Source of the DNA: Tigriopus japonicus
Lineage: Eukaryota; Arthropoda; Copepoda; Harpacticoida; Harpacticidae
Length of the DNA stretch: 64,000 nucleotides
Assembly (NCBI GenBank): GCA_010645155.1
Contig: CM021322.1
Location: 10,571,304-10,635,303, forward strand
Reading direction: 5' to 3'
In this document: positions 1 through 13,800 of the stretch, piece after piece
Layout of the letters: each line of letters starts with the position of its first letter
Position numbering within the stretch: position 1 is the first letter of the stretch
Notes under the pieces: model-generated
Told to the model about the DNA's origin: nothing
Databases searched by the model: none
What the model saw: the letters and a program-made list of their open reading frames with translations, nothing else
Position numbers and translations under genes: made by a program

Positions 1-854
1 ATAACTTATATTTTTTATGTCAAAACATGAACTGAAAAATTTTCACTCTTCCATGTTTTGTCAAAACATACCAAAATAATACATATTATTTCTTAAGACA
101 CACTAGAATTACAATTTTTCCAATTATAGAAAGCTTCCAATGATAGGTTCTCAATGCAAATTTTGGGAAATTCTGTAAAATTTTAAAATATCTACTTTGG
201 CCTATTTGAGCATGGTCTTGCGAGAAATATCGAATTTTCGCAAAATACGAAGGCACATCTGTTAAACTTTTTTTTCAATTTGTATTTGAAAAGCTAACTG
301 AATGTACTGAAATCAATTGATACATATTTTTTAAAAAATATAAATATTTTCAGTGCGTATTAAGAATTAATAAATGTTATTTTAATATGCTACGACAAAA
401 CATAGAAGAATGAAGAATTTTGATTTCATGTTGTGACATCAAAGTTCTACGTAAATCATTTGGTTGGCAATTTGAGTTTTCATAAATCCAGAGCGTTTTT
501 TTGCTTTTTTTGGGCCAAAAATGAACCGGTTAAACTCAAATAACTCAACAACTAATCAACATATTTTTAAGCAATTTTGATTCAAATGGTATCCAAATCT
601 GCTCGATAAGTGTATAAACTAGATTTTTGAAAATTAGTTGACTTAAAAGCATTTTTCGGTATATAACTTTTATTCTAGACCTGACTGAGAAACTCACAAA
701 ATAAAAGTTGTTCCTAAAGCTGAGTCTGAAACATATCTCATAGTGTTTGGGAATTTCCATAGAAACTTTCTTTCACTACCGTGTAAAATCAAAATCTCGT
801 TATCCATTAGCAGTATCTTTGGATGATCGTATGCTTTCGCAAGAATACACTCGA

Positions 855-1110
855 GTGGGAGGCAAGCGGAGAGAATTATGATTTTAAAATTCTTGCTGAG
901 CTAAGAATGAATCCACTATCCCAGTTCTCGTAATTTACTTTCGACAAAAGACCGAGCTTTTTTATTCTATGCCCTTCTCGGTTCACAATTTGAGGAGGCA
1001 TAGCTTTTTAACTCCGACATTCGATTGAGCTGAAGGTCAAATAACTTTGCAGAATTAATGCAAACAAAGTGTCATTTGCAAAAAGACACTTTTTCAAAAA
1101 ACAAAACAAA
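855..1110. repeat. Dispersed repeat, related to the copy near 47 kb
   Basis: The core ACTCCGACATTCGATTGAGC near 1011-1035 recurs at about 47030-47054, and in inverted orientation near 46855-46880. The flanks are also related: a GAATTATGATTT context upstream and a block ending GTCATTTGCAAAAAGA downstream. The 47 kb copy is a clear inverted-repeat element; this one is more decayed. Confidence 0.45.
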
Positions 1111-1734
1111 AAAACTGATAGTATTTTTTTTTCAAGAACGCTACGTTTTCCCATACATCGTTTATTGAACTGAAATTTGCATCATAGAACAGACGTGTTG
1201 TGGTAAAACAAAGGATTTCCAGTTTCGAGGTAACGCGGATTCATCGCTGACGATCAATTCAATTGTGACAGAGTAGCTCCTAAATAGATTTCTATCTGGA
1301 TGGAACAATGGACAAAAGAGAAACGGACAATATTACTGTTGATAAGGGTATTTTCTTGAAGGGGGTAGATAAAGAGATTCGGCCTCAAATCATTGTTCAA
1401 TATGACAAGAGGATAATGGATACATTTCTAGTATGATATATTGGAAATTTGGGGATAATTAAAGATCCGATATAAATGCTTCAAAGTCAGCAATCTGACT
1501 ATAACCACATAATGATGGCTTCTTATCGTTTCATCATTAGAGAGCGACATACAACAAAAGAGTAATCAATGGGCAAATGTACGAAGAGCGACATCAATTT
1601 AAGCTAGCACATTTGCCGCGACTTCACTTTGACCAAATAGTAGTGTTTACTGGTTACCGATTCAACAACGCTATCCATGAGTATTTAAATATCTAAACTT
1701 CTGTGTCTTATTGTGTTCACGTTGCTTGAAGTAG

Positions 1735-1855
1735 GAGGAATAATAATGATAATAATGATGCTGATAATTATAGTGGTAGTAACATTAGAAGTAGTGACAA
1801 TAATATTCATAGAAGTAGTTGCAGTGGTAGTCATAGTAGTTGTCGGAGTGATAGG
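1735..1855. repeat. Imperfect trinucleotide microsatellite (AAT/ATG/AGT)
   Basis: About 120 bp of degenerate AAT, ATG and AGT/GTA triplets, just downstream of the GRAF stop codon. It probably lies in the 3' UTR or 3' flank of that gene. Confidence 0.6.
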
Positions 1856-1893
1856 ATCAGATGGATGTGTGTTCTTGGTTTAGGCTTAATCTA

Positions 1894-4800
1894 TTAGGAG
1901 ATGAATTCCACATAATTCTCAGGTACCAAGCCTAATTTTCCTTCAAGAGTGCCCTCTAACCAACCCGGTTCCAAGGAGGGTCGAACTGTAACAAAAAATA
2001 ATCATGGTTTCAGTATGGTTTTGAATATCAAGACTTTTTGATGGGACCACAACTCCTTTGTGAACATTTAGACGCGAACCTAATCAGAAATAATTATTTT
2101 AAGGCTCACTTTGTGTTCAAAATGATCTTGCTGAAAGCAAATTGACGTCACCATAGAACTATGGTCACCATGAGGCAAAATTTTTAACAGTATTATTATC
2201 ATTTTCTTGGGGAAACAAGTAGGGTGCAATCTAAACAATGGAGATGGGAGACAATTTGGGAGCCTTTCCTTTATTTTTCTGCATTTTACCTTCTTTCGAA
2301 TTTCCCACTTGAAAAATCAACAAAAGTTTTGCACAGGAAAATCATTTTCTTACCACTTTCGGGCCGGGTGAAAAATGGATCCCTTTTTCACCAAACTATT
2401 ATTTTCGGCTAAGGACACTCACTTTTAGTTCAGTCCCTAAGATAATAGCTGATGTTGCGCAAAAAATAACTAGAAGTCATTGCAGTTACACAAACCCCTA
2501 AATTTCGTTCTTTGGTATTCCTTTTTTTCCAACTTTTCCAAAAAGGTTCGCGACTTGGCAAACATGCTCCTTGGCCTATTTTTAGCCTGAGCAATGCCAA
2601 TCTTTTTGCAAAGGAAAGGTAATCCAAAGCTTTGCTTCTATGATGAATTGATGATTCATTTTGCTTTCTTACCATTGACAATAATTTGATTGGGTTCAAA
2701 AGAGAGCTCAGTTTCGTGTTCTGCTACACAAGCGTATAGGGTGCGGACATTCCGCGAGGGTCCATCTGCCGATTGGCCAATTGACGCTCGAGGTGGCGCC
2801 ACTGGGAGATCTGCAGACTGGCCAGTTTTAGGGGAATCTAGAACGAAACCAATCTATCAATATTTTAGAAGACCACAAATTGACGCTATTCATGAAGACA
2901 TACGAGAGCTAGGAGAGGTCGAATAGCTGCTTCCACTGGCTGGGGCGCTATTGGTGCCAGTCAATGAGTGTCGAGGAGCTGCGAGGGGCGACCTTTGACC
3001 CGGATGAGACGTCCCTGATTCATTGCCCCGATGGAGAGAATACGTTGCGGAAGACAGTCCCTTACTGGACCCCGAGGTCAGGGATTCAATGGAAGAAGAG
3101 GAACTCCCCTGACTGGAGCGGGGTGGAATGTTGGTTCGGCTAGTGCGTGGGGGTGGATGAGGATAGGAACTGGGTCGCGGGGATGCTTGGGATGAGGCTG
3201 GACCCACTCCTGAGGAAGCACCAAGGTCTTCGGTTCCACTGAGGCTGGATTGACCCACGGAGAGTTGTCTGTGCAGCAATGCGTTCTTCGATGGCTGCAC
3301 CAGACTGGACTGGGGTAGCTGACGGTACCATGGGGTATTGGCACTCGTGGGACTGGCGTCTTCGGCATTGGAAGATGGCTTTGAGGGTGTGCCGGACAGG
3401 TTAGAGAGCGAGGAGTGGATACCACCCCGTTGCTGTTGTGACATGGATGGGGCTGAGCCCATAGGAGGCGCCACCAGATTGGATGTCGAAGGCGCCCCAC
3501 GGAGACTGGCGCCACTGTGCGTACGCTCCCATGTAGCGTATGAAGGAGGATTCATGGCTGCGGGCGGAAGGGGCGGGGAGTGGGCGGGCGGAGATTTGTT
3601 GGTGACCATTGCTTGTTTAGGACCATTATTGTATATCACAGCATGTGCCAATGTGGCCACATTCCCTACCATCCCAGCAGCCCCTGCAGCCCCCGCTCCT
3701 GCAGTGCCTCCTCCAGGAGGTGGTGGGGGGTCAAAATAGGGCGGAGGCGGCCTTTGTGGGCGTTGTGGAGGCGTGGCCAATCGAGAACTGTTATTGTTCC
3801 CACTCGGACTGGTGGTATTTGAGCCCACAGGGAGCACGGTAAGGCCACTAGAATTGGGGGAATGGGGAGATTTGCTCTTGGGAGAGGATCCGTACGACAA
3901 TCTTCGGGAAGGACTGGGTCGCGGAGGCTCTCCACAGAGTATCTGTCTCCAATTCTCAATGAGTATCTCGACCATCACATTTCCAAACTTTATGTCCATA
4001 ATGGCAGCCACGGTCTCCTCCTCCGCCTTCAGAAGAGTCGGACCAAAGCACACACCAAGATTGGAGACCGTCATCATATTTTTGCTACACTTTGAGGCCA
4101 CCTTTTCTAGATGGTCCATGAGAAGTTCAAGCATTCGTTTATTGGGCTCCGGAAGTTGCTCGACCAGTCGTTGGACTTCCGCTACCCTCTCTTCATAAGT
4201 GTCCAATTCTGTGGGACAACATGAAGTTTAGTTTAAAGCAATCCGGATGAATATCTTACTAAAAAAATGGAAACTTACTAGCAGCCCCAATGAACTGTGA
4301 ATGGAAGCGATAGCTCATGATGGGTTCGGGCAGATTCCTAAAAAACGTTTTGATAGCAGATGTAATGGTTTTGGACTCCCATTCCATTTTGTCTTCTAAG
4401 TTGAGTTTCTCGGACTTTCGTCGATCCAAGCCCATGGTGAGAAGTTTAGTTACTTTCGAGGAGACGCCCACAACTCGATAAAGACCTTGCTCTTCCAGAC
4501 CTGAAAACACGTATCAAAATCTAGCTCCTGACTTTGCTCGGGTATGGTAGTTGCATTTATTTTACCTCTACATTCCAAAACTTGGAAGCATCTTTGAACG
4601 AAAGTGAACCCAACCTCGTCCAAATAGGTTTGATTGGCATCAGATGGTCGGGGAGGATGCTCATACATTGGTTCTTTCCCATCCATGGCGTCCAACCACA
4701 ATTGGAGATCGTCTTCTGAGAGTGCTTGAAATGTGTACACCACACCCGGCCTTTATAAGAAAAAAACGCCATCATTCATAGTAAATGTAGCCAAGCTGTT

Positions 4801-7800
4801 CAATTATACCTAAAGATGAATGCAAGAATAACTTAGATAAAATTTCAATAATTTAGAACAACGCGCGATTTTCAATCCCTTTGCCGTGCATTGAACTTAT
4901 TGCTTGTTGAACTTGTTACAACTCTTGAAAACAAAATCTTTTCTGATTACTGATAAAAAAAGGCCGGATTTTGATTTGGCGAAAACGTCGAGAAAACTGG
5001 CCTTTTTGATAAGTTTTTTTGGGAACAAGAGTTGAAAAATCCCAAGATATTCAGAAAAAAATATTAAAACAGATGGTTAAATTGGTGAAAATTTCAGGGC
5101 CTTTGTGACCTAACTAATTTTAAAGCATATTTCGAACATGTGATACCCATTTTAAAGGTGATTATGCGAAAAAATAATTGTTTTGAAATACATTGTTTTA
5201 AGAAAAGAAAATGATCAGAATTCAAGCAAAAATTTGAAGGAGCTCGAATTTCATTTCCTTTAAACTCCCAGTGGTTAGGAAATTTGAAATTTTTCCCTAA
5301 AGTTCGTAAAAACAGCAAAAAAAAAAACATAGAAAAAGTAAGAAAACTTTGAAAAAGAGCAAAACACTACGAATAATACACTTGCATAGAAACGTGCAAA
5401 TTAGTTGGAAAAATCGCTCAAACCTGAAGAACACTAAAATTGCTCTAAAAAAAGGGGAAAAGAGTTGGCATTTCAATATTTTAGCTTCCAACTTATCTAA
5501 CTTCAGCAAAACGGTAAACCTTTCTTTCTTGCTCTATTTTTGTTTTGAAGTTCATTAGTCAAGAGTTGAGTCTTCTTAATAAGAAAAATATCAGATAACT
5601 TTACAGTTAACCAAGTTAAAGAAAAAGAGGCAGTAAAGTAGGGAGATATCAGGAGACTCTTAAGTACACGAGACTCTGACCTGATACAATCATAGCTGGA
5701 TATCTAGTCAATGCCTTCAAAACTACAAAATTCTCTTTTTATTCTAAAACAACTCAAAGAGTCAGAAAAATGACGCTAACAATATTCTGATTATATCCAG
5801 CTATGACTGTATTTGGAAACACACAAACCGTGGAGTCAAGCCCTCTTCTTACCTCTCTTCCGGAATGATATCGAAACAGAATCGTTTATCAATGGAGTCA
5901 GAAATGCGTTTGATGCATGCCTTGAGGACAAACGTGTCGTTGGAGACGATTTTTGGCGTGGTTTGATTGTAGGGGATCATGCAGAAGACTCTGCCATCCT
6001 TTTGATAGTGACAATAGTACTTGTTCCACGACGATCCCAAGGCCTTCTTCTCCATGAGGAACAAATAACCCGTTCTGGTGAACATCTTATTGAGAGTGCC
6101 CGGATCGATGGGCTTCTAAAAAATTGAAGATGAAATTGATCCGGTCACAAGTCTGATTAATAGGTATGTAGTATGTGCACAACCCTCTTACAATGGACAC
6201 AAGATGGACACTTTTCCGTTTGTTTGCATCCCCCACGTATTCGATTTCTTCCAAGAAATCTCGCCTGGGGGATGATGAGCCTTTTAGGAACTTGGGCACA
6301 TTCATGTCTAGCTGTTATTGCTCGCGATTGAGACGCACTCAAGAACACATATCAAAAATCATTGTTGAACTCAAGTCCCAACACACTTCTTATCTCTCTC
6401 TATCCATTCCACAATCAACATGACGGCAGGGACTTTCGACACAATAAGTGTAGGACTCACAAATCACATTAATTCAGCTTTGGGATGACCCTGAGTGCAA
6501 GAGACTTTAGACGTTGCTTCCTCAGGGGAGAAATGATTTTAAATTTAAAACTTTGAGCTAAACTGATATTTCCCTCCATGAGTCATGTTTACCTATCAAA
6601 TTAATGATCCAGCCACTGATCTAATTTTTCCGTTTATCAAGGTGTTATTCATTGATTGTGGTGTGTTGCATTAGAGGCAAGATCTAACCATCTGGTTCAA
6701 TAATTGCACCCAAATATGCAGTCATCCGGTAGAATTCGAATTAAAGGGTGTGTCCAAAAAAAACCTGGCCAAAAATTTGAATAGATGTTTTTCTTATCGC
6801 TTCAGTAATGAATCATATTGCATTTCTTGAAAACCAGTGTCTGTCACTTTATTATTTAACATGGTCCATCAAATCTTTATTTTTTGTGTGTAACTTTAAT
6901 GATTTTTTTCTGACCTAAAATATTGATAAAATATTTGAGTTTTCCTCTAAGCAACCAAAAATACTTGAAAATTGGGAGGAATAAGGGAGAAATATTTTCA
7001 AAACATTTAATACTCTAAAAATATAGTTAAGCCCCTAATAGGGCCCCATATAGGCCACTAGTCATTACTATTGTGTCAATTTCAGAGATTATTTGAAAAT
7101 CGGATTTTTTTTTTGAGAAAAGTGCCAATTTCAATTCAGTTTGTACGAGGTCTTTGAACGAATCTGAACTATAAATATGTTATCATTAGTGTTAAAACAT
7201 AAGTATTGCACATGTATTTTGAAATTGTACTCCTATCTGCTAAAATAAAGTTTTTCAAAGCCTAAGATACGTATCATTTAGAAAGGCACTTCTCACCGCT
7301 TGACCATATTAAAGCTAAGCCTAATCAATTGCATTTGATCATAATCTCAATTTTTTACCATCCCTATCAAATCAATTATGGCTTTAATAAATAACTAATC
7401 CTGAATAGAGAGTCATGAACGGAGATAGTTTAAGTGTCAACGGAATTTCAAAGTATGTGACATTAACTGAAAGTTTTCCACTAATATTTTGGAACCGACC
7501 GGAATGCGAACGTTTTCCGTGATTTCACATTATTCTTTTGACTTAAACATCGCAAATGGACCCTGGAAAAAATGTCAGCTTGTTCCCAAAATCAGCGCCT
7601 CTTGCGGTCAGATTGAGACATAGTTGCCAGCTAGTTAGTGGCTTTTAATGCCACTCTTTAGAAAAACGTTGAACATTTTCTTGACAGTAACATTTCTCCA
7701 AAATGTACGATTTTAATACCATAATTAATGCCCCTACAAAGAAATATGAGCATCTAGGAAAAACCTATTTTTCAGAGTTTTGCCAAAGGGTGGCATTAAA

Positions 7801-10800
7801 ACACACTCTTTAGGCAGCAACTATGTCTCAATCTAACCGCAAGAGGCGCTCATTTGGAGTAAACAAGCTGCCATTTCTTCCAGGGTCCAATTCTGACTTT
7901 TCTGACCTAGATTGAACTATAAAAGGCACCAATGTACCAAAACTTCCTAGGAATCGTGAGTTCTACAATTGATTGTACTTACTGCATTTCGGACTTCCAA
8001 CATTCGGCGCATGAGTGCCTGTATATCTTCGCGACTAGCATTGTAATTCTCCCGTGTCTTAAAAAAATAATTAACATAAGTTACATTGGCGACCTCACAT
8101 CTTCTCATCCATTACATTGATCCCTTACCTTTTGAATTCTGGTCTGGAGATCTAGCATGTGTGGATTGAAATCCTTGGCCACTTCGTACCCTTGATGGTA
8201 GAAGGTCAGCCATCCATACATAAACCCAAGGAGCTAAACAGATCAATAATATAACAAATATTACTCACAGTCATACCTCCAAAAATCTCATTCACTCACC
8301 GTTTCGACAAACTCAAACTTTTTGCGCTCTTGAACCTCTTGAATCAGACAAACGTACTCCAATCCTGCTCGGATAAAATCCCGTTGCTCCATTTCCAAAG
8401 TGGCATCCGCCTTTGATATGGAACATGCAAAAAGACGATGATGATGATGATAGTAATTCATTTAGGAATGGCTCTAAAACACTCGACAAGTTGTCCAGCC
8501 CCATCTCAATCATTTTTAGATCGCCTGGACTGAATAAAACACAAAAGTTGTCTCAAAGGCACACCGTTGTTGCTTCCTCCATTATAACCTGGATGAAAGT
8601 GAGTGAGTGATGATGGGGGGACTTGATGGTATCTATTTCCTCTCTGTCAATTACTTCATGTTTGCTTAGATGTCACTATTAGCCTGCTGTCGTAAAAATG
8701 GCTTGAAATATCCAAGGCTTTTTTTGGAGGGTGAGGCACTCACTGACACATTGTGAGATTCACGTGAGATGGAGATCAGGCACGGATCTTCAATTCCAAG
8801 CCATCATGATGGCCATTGGAGATTTGGCACCAATCAAAATATTGGATGCACTCCCTCACTCACTCACTTGTGTGGTTCTTGTTTTACTGGGAGAGCCACG
8901 AAGGCTGCTACTTGGACCAACAAGAAGGCCGACAACCAATTGAGCTTTCTCTCAGCAGCCTTTGCAATGGGAGAGAGAGAGAGAGAAGGAAAGAAGGCAA
9001 TTGTACATAGAAGACCAGTAGTTGCCAAGGCGTTGGCACACAAGTTTGTTCATTGATGGTGGAGACACAGCGAGAAAGGCCGCCAAGGCCGATACACTAA
9101 TGGTGAAGGAGGAGGAGGAAGAGGGGTGGTGTCAACAGAGAGAAGGCCAAAGATCTGTAGCACAAATTACAGATCAGCAAGGTTTTTTGTCAGGGTAATT
9201 GGATGCAAATGAGATCGAAATCCGTTAATGGCGGAGGACCTCATCAATCACCTCTTTCAAAGGTGATGATTAGTAGGGAGCGGATTTGTAGTTGGTGACT
9301 GAACTAATTGGTAAATTGTTGAAAAATGCCGAAAAAGTGGGGATAAACTTAAGAGTTGAAATTCAAGAATTGGCGATGAATTTTGAACATCTGGGGGAAC
9401 TTTTTAAAGGACTTCTTGGGAATGAACGAATGTTTTTCATTACAGTCTCTTCCCACAGACAATGACATTTTAAAAAATCAAAGTAGCAAGAATTTAATTA
9501 TAAATTTGGATAAGCTCAAAATTCTTGAAGTGACAGATTTTTTGGCATTTTTTTCGTAAAATAAAAAAGAATTCATAACAGTCAAAAACGGTTTAAAAAG
9601 AGGGAGGGGGAGTTATTTATGTAAAAACGTTTAAATATTTTTACAATAGAAAAAATATTTTATCATTTTTGGTGTAAAAAAACATGTGAGTTGGCCTTTT
9701 AGTTTGCTAATTCTAAGTTTGGAAATGAAAACATGGATTGATCAATTATGATCTTCTCTTCGCGAGTATGAAGAACTTGAACTTTTTTCAACTTCAAAAA
9801 CTAATTAAACCATTTCATTTAAAAAAAAATGTCTATGAAGTTAATCTTCCAAAAATTTGACTTTTCACACAAATTGTGGAAATTGCTAGCGTATATAACT
9901 TATCCAACATAAATGAAATGATACTATGAAATTTAAAAAGCTACAAAGAAAGTTGAAGGACACCGCTAATTTCCTAATATGAATATTTTTATGGAAAATA
10001 TTTTTTGTGGATCCAATCGTGTCCATGATCAAAAAGGCATCTAAAATATCAAAAGTGTACGAATGCAAAATGAAATGCAGCAATAAGGTATATGAAACGC
10101 ACATATTTTTTTATGTAAACGCCTTTTTGACCACATAAAAAAATTTTGGCCTTCAAAAAACTTTCTCGCCGTTTAGTGAGGATAAGTTAAGATATTTGAT
10201 TAGGGGATATTTTAATATTGAAGTTACTCACCTCTTTGAGCGTGGTATCTTGTTTCTTGGTGGACAAGCCCAAATATCGCTCTTGACTAGCACAAAACTT
10301 GGCGGTTTGTTTCTCGAATTTCTTCTTCCGCTCTTTAACCGCGCCAATTTGTTCCCGACGAAATCGCTCCAAAGGCTCGATGAATTGCTCGTAAGCCCGA
10401 TCAAGCTGTGAACAAAACAAAAGAGGTTGTGAAAAATGTATATTGAACTTGCTACATTGTTGTCGGTCAAGCAGAAAAAATGCGAAAGAAACTGCCAGAC
10501 GTTTACACCAAACTTGTGAAGAAATTGTCATTAATTAAAACTACATTTGCAAGTAGTTGTAGAGCCAAAGTTTGATATCGGAATATTGCCCATCAACAGC
10601 TGCATCATTTTTACATCGAGTTATTCTTATATCAAGGCACCTATGAACTGAAAACTAATTTAGGCCATTAGCAAAGGATTCTGAAATTAATTAGTTTTCC
10701 GTAAAACTATGAATGAGCACATTTTTTGAAAATGCCAAAACAACCCATCCCAAAGTAAGAAGTCCAATTCTCTAAAATTGTTCTCTAACTTATATGTAGC

Positions 10801-13800
10801 CTTGAGTACATATAGTACATGAATTCAAAACTGAAGCACTTTTCAATTCAATTTTTGAATTAAATAACTGAGTTTCTTAAAATGGCTTTTCAATGGAGAT
10901 AGCAAACATGACTCTATTTAGTAATCGTGGCCACCCTGAAATTACGACTACTTAAATCGGTGCTGCCATCTGCCCACATAAACTAGGATACATATTTTTC
11001 ATCATTATCAATCTGAAGTGGACAAGTTTATTGCAAAAATTCAACAACCAGTCAAGAGAAGATATTTAAGCAAATCCAAGACGTTTTATTGAGTCAAATA
11101 TCAAACATGTGTGTTCTCACCATTCTGTCTTTTTCGTCTTCGATGGCAGCGATAAGTTTTCCGAATTCTCTGAGGGATCCGGCAATGACGATTTCATCGT
11201 CGGTTTGACGATTCCCGATGCATTCGAACTTGAAGTCGACCAGTCTTTGAGAGAGTCGTCTTTGGGATTGAGATAAGGCTGCAAACAAGGTGACAAGAAA
11301 AAATGAAGTAAAAAAACTAGTAATAACTCAAGCCAACGACCTCAAACCCGTATGAATACATTTCGCAACTTCGGAGGAACACAACTGGGAATTTTTGAAG
11401 TTATGATCAAAATAAACATTTTCTTCACCACCATAATGAAGGTTTACACCCTGACATGAAAGTTGTGTCGTACTTGTGAAACTTAACATCCAACAATCTC
11501 TCCCCAACTAGTCTCTCTTTCCCTGTAAAAGAGATTTGGTATGCTATCGACCAAATTTTGGAAAGTGTGGGCGGCTCACCGTTTGTCCGCACTTTTTAAG
11601 GAGTCTTTCTTTGCGTAAAATGTTGATGAACGGTCTAGATTCTATGAGCTCTTGAATAATGGCGGACAAAAATATATAATTTCTTTTTGGTTGGAGGTGT
11701 TCCCAAACTACTCCTCTTTCTCCAGGATTGATTAAAATTTGATTCCCGCCACTCATTGCTTTTTAAAGTGATTTGTGCGAGGTAGAACCTTACATGAAGT
11801 AAACTTCGAATATAAAAGTTACAATTACTATTCCGGCAATAAATTCTCACTTATATGTCTTTAATTATATACTGAACTCATCCAACAATATTCTAGAAAA
11901 TAGTGGAGGCACTAGTTCAAAGTATGATTACGACACAACTTTCGTGTCAGAGTGTATTTGTTTTGGAGCATAAACACAGATTCCTTCTTTTTGTTAAATT
12001 TTTGTAATCTAGAGCTAAGCTTAATTGATATTCTGACATTGCTTCTAATAGATTGAAGGATAAAAAAGTTTAATCAAAGTGCCGATGGATGCGCACGTTT
12101 CAGTATTGATCAATGAACATTGACAAAATCCAAAGAAAGTAATCCCCCCACTTTTATTTGTTTAATCTTGACTCAAGTAGATTCATCAAAAACAAATGTT
12201 TAATTTTATGTGTTGCTGCCCTTGGGCAAGAATAATTAAAATAATCAATGGCTTGGCTTTTATTCGAAAAACATACAATTGCAGTGTTTTTCTCAGAAAT
12301 GCCTTTTTAAGTAAGGTTCAAAATTGAAATCGAAATTTCCCTCGAAAGTGTTTTTGATCCGTGACTAAAACTACTCTCATATTCACATAATATCATCAAG
12401 GATTCATAAAAAATGAGACTTCGGTGAAATCGTAACTTTTAGTGATACAAATTGATTTGATCTTCCCAATAAAAGCCTCAAGCCGAATAACTCATAGAAA
12501 TTGAACTAGAAACGGAATAAGACAATGCGCAAACCATATCCGGAACAACAGCCACAACCAAGCCAAATCATTTGAGTTTAACGATAGCGGTCGGTTAGCC
12601 ATGTATATACTAATGTCCATTGAGTTTCGCCGACAGACAAATTCATTGTATGCAAGTCCATCCAGCAACACTACCAAGAACTGCTGAGCTTCAATATTGG
12701 CCGGAAGAACGAGGGGGAAAAATCAGTGAAGCGTCTCACATTTTCAACCTGGCCAGCAATAACATACAGGGAGGCCCTTAAAACACGTGGCACTCTAAAT
12801 TTAAAGATGTCTTTGTCAAAATAATTTCCATAAGTAAGATTGAAAATGTATCAAAAAAAATAAAGCATACCCTAAAAGTAACTTTATTTAGTTCTTCACG
12901 ACACTTAAAAGGCATTCTTGATGAACAGCTAAAGAAGCTCATGGGAAAGAAGTGTCAACTTGATCCTGGCAACAAGTGGCGTTAGTGTGAAGCTTCAAAA
13001 AAGCCCAACAAACCAAGAAGCTCTAGAGACAAAGATACAGCCAATTCATGGATTGACTTTGCATTAGCTGATCAAGTGACAGTATCACAACAAGGAAAAA
13101 AACTATTGAAGCAGAGTTTTTGGCTCTTGAAAATACTTAATTCATCAAGCTCATCTTGACCTATGATAGAGACAAAGGATATTTCAACTGCTTTGATGAT
13201 TTGACTGCATGATGTGCAACCACTTTATTGAAATCAAAGCAAGAAAAAGATGTTTGCAGCTTACCGCTGATTAACCTCAAAATTTTGTGAGCTGTTTTGC
13301 ATTTGCTAATAGGAGACTTTGACCCAAAAAAAATATCAAAACAAAAGCATGAGTACTTTGCTTTATTCACTTCATCATATGCAATATCATAACTGAACCA
13401 ATTGTTATTGGCATGATTTACTAACACTGATAGCATAATCAAATTTTGTTTTAACTTGAACTTAGGTTGATGGTGACAAAACAATGGCAAACATTTGAAG
13501 CTTCAAAAAACAACATCTTGACCTGGTTGATGCTTCTTTCCCATGAGCTTTTTTACACACAGCAAACCAAGGATTTCTAGAATTTACTTGATTAAACACG
13601 GCAACCAAGATTGAGTTAATTTAGTACACGGGAAAAAGGGAAAAACGGGCTTTTCATTTTTTTGTGAAGTAAATCTACTGGGTCTTGGTCGGCCAAGAGC
13701 AGTCCAACAAATTCTAGATGTACATTAGGTTGCGTGACATTTGTTTGGACGAGTTTCCAGAGTTGAAATCACTAAAGTGTCCTAGCTGCCTGCTGGGTAA

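Larger units (their letters stand above)
1..1893. other. 3' flank of the GRAF-like gene
   Basis: No convincing gene is visible here. The stretch is AT-rich and downstream of the minus-strand GRAF stop codon. It contains an imperfect trinucleotide repeat (1735-1855) and a copy of a repeat seen again near 47 kb (about 855-1110). A minus-strand AATAAA (plus-strand TTTATT at 1161-1166) could be a poly(A) signal for GRAF, but this is only a string match. The short open frames here have no recognisable protein features. Confidence 0.5.

Noticed and set aside
2430..2670. Continuation of the SH3 domain in a frame containing [10 protein letters not shown]
   Set aside because: The resemblance to the SH3 PSxEPGW motif is accidental: the true SH3 end is the exon at 1985-1894 with correct phase and ENYVEF. 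The sequence here is intron.
3338..4198. Long plus-strand open frames opposite the GRAF linker
   Set aside because: Shadows of the Ser/Pro-rich and RhoGAP coding exon on the minus strand.
13161..13490. 109-codon minus-strand frame as a transposase
   Set aside because: No DDE/D-type or DNA-binding motif is visible, and the sequence is AT-rich and biased.
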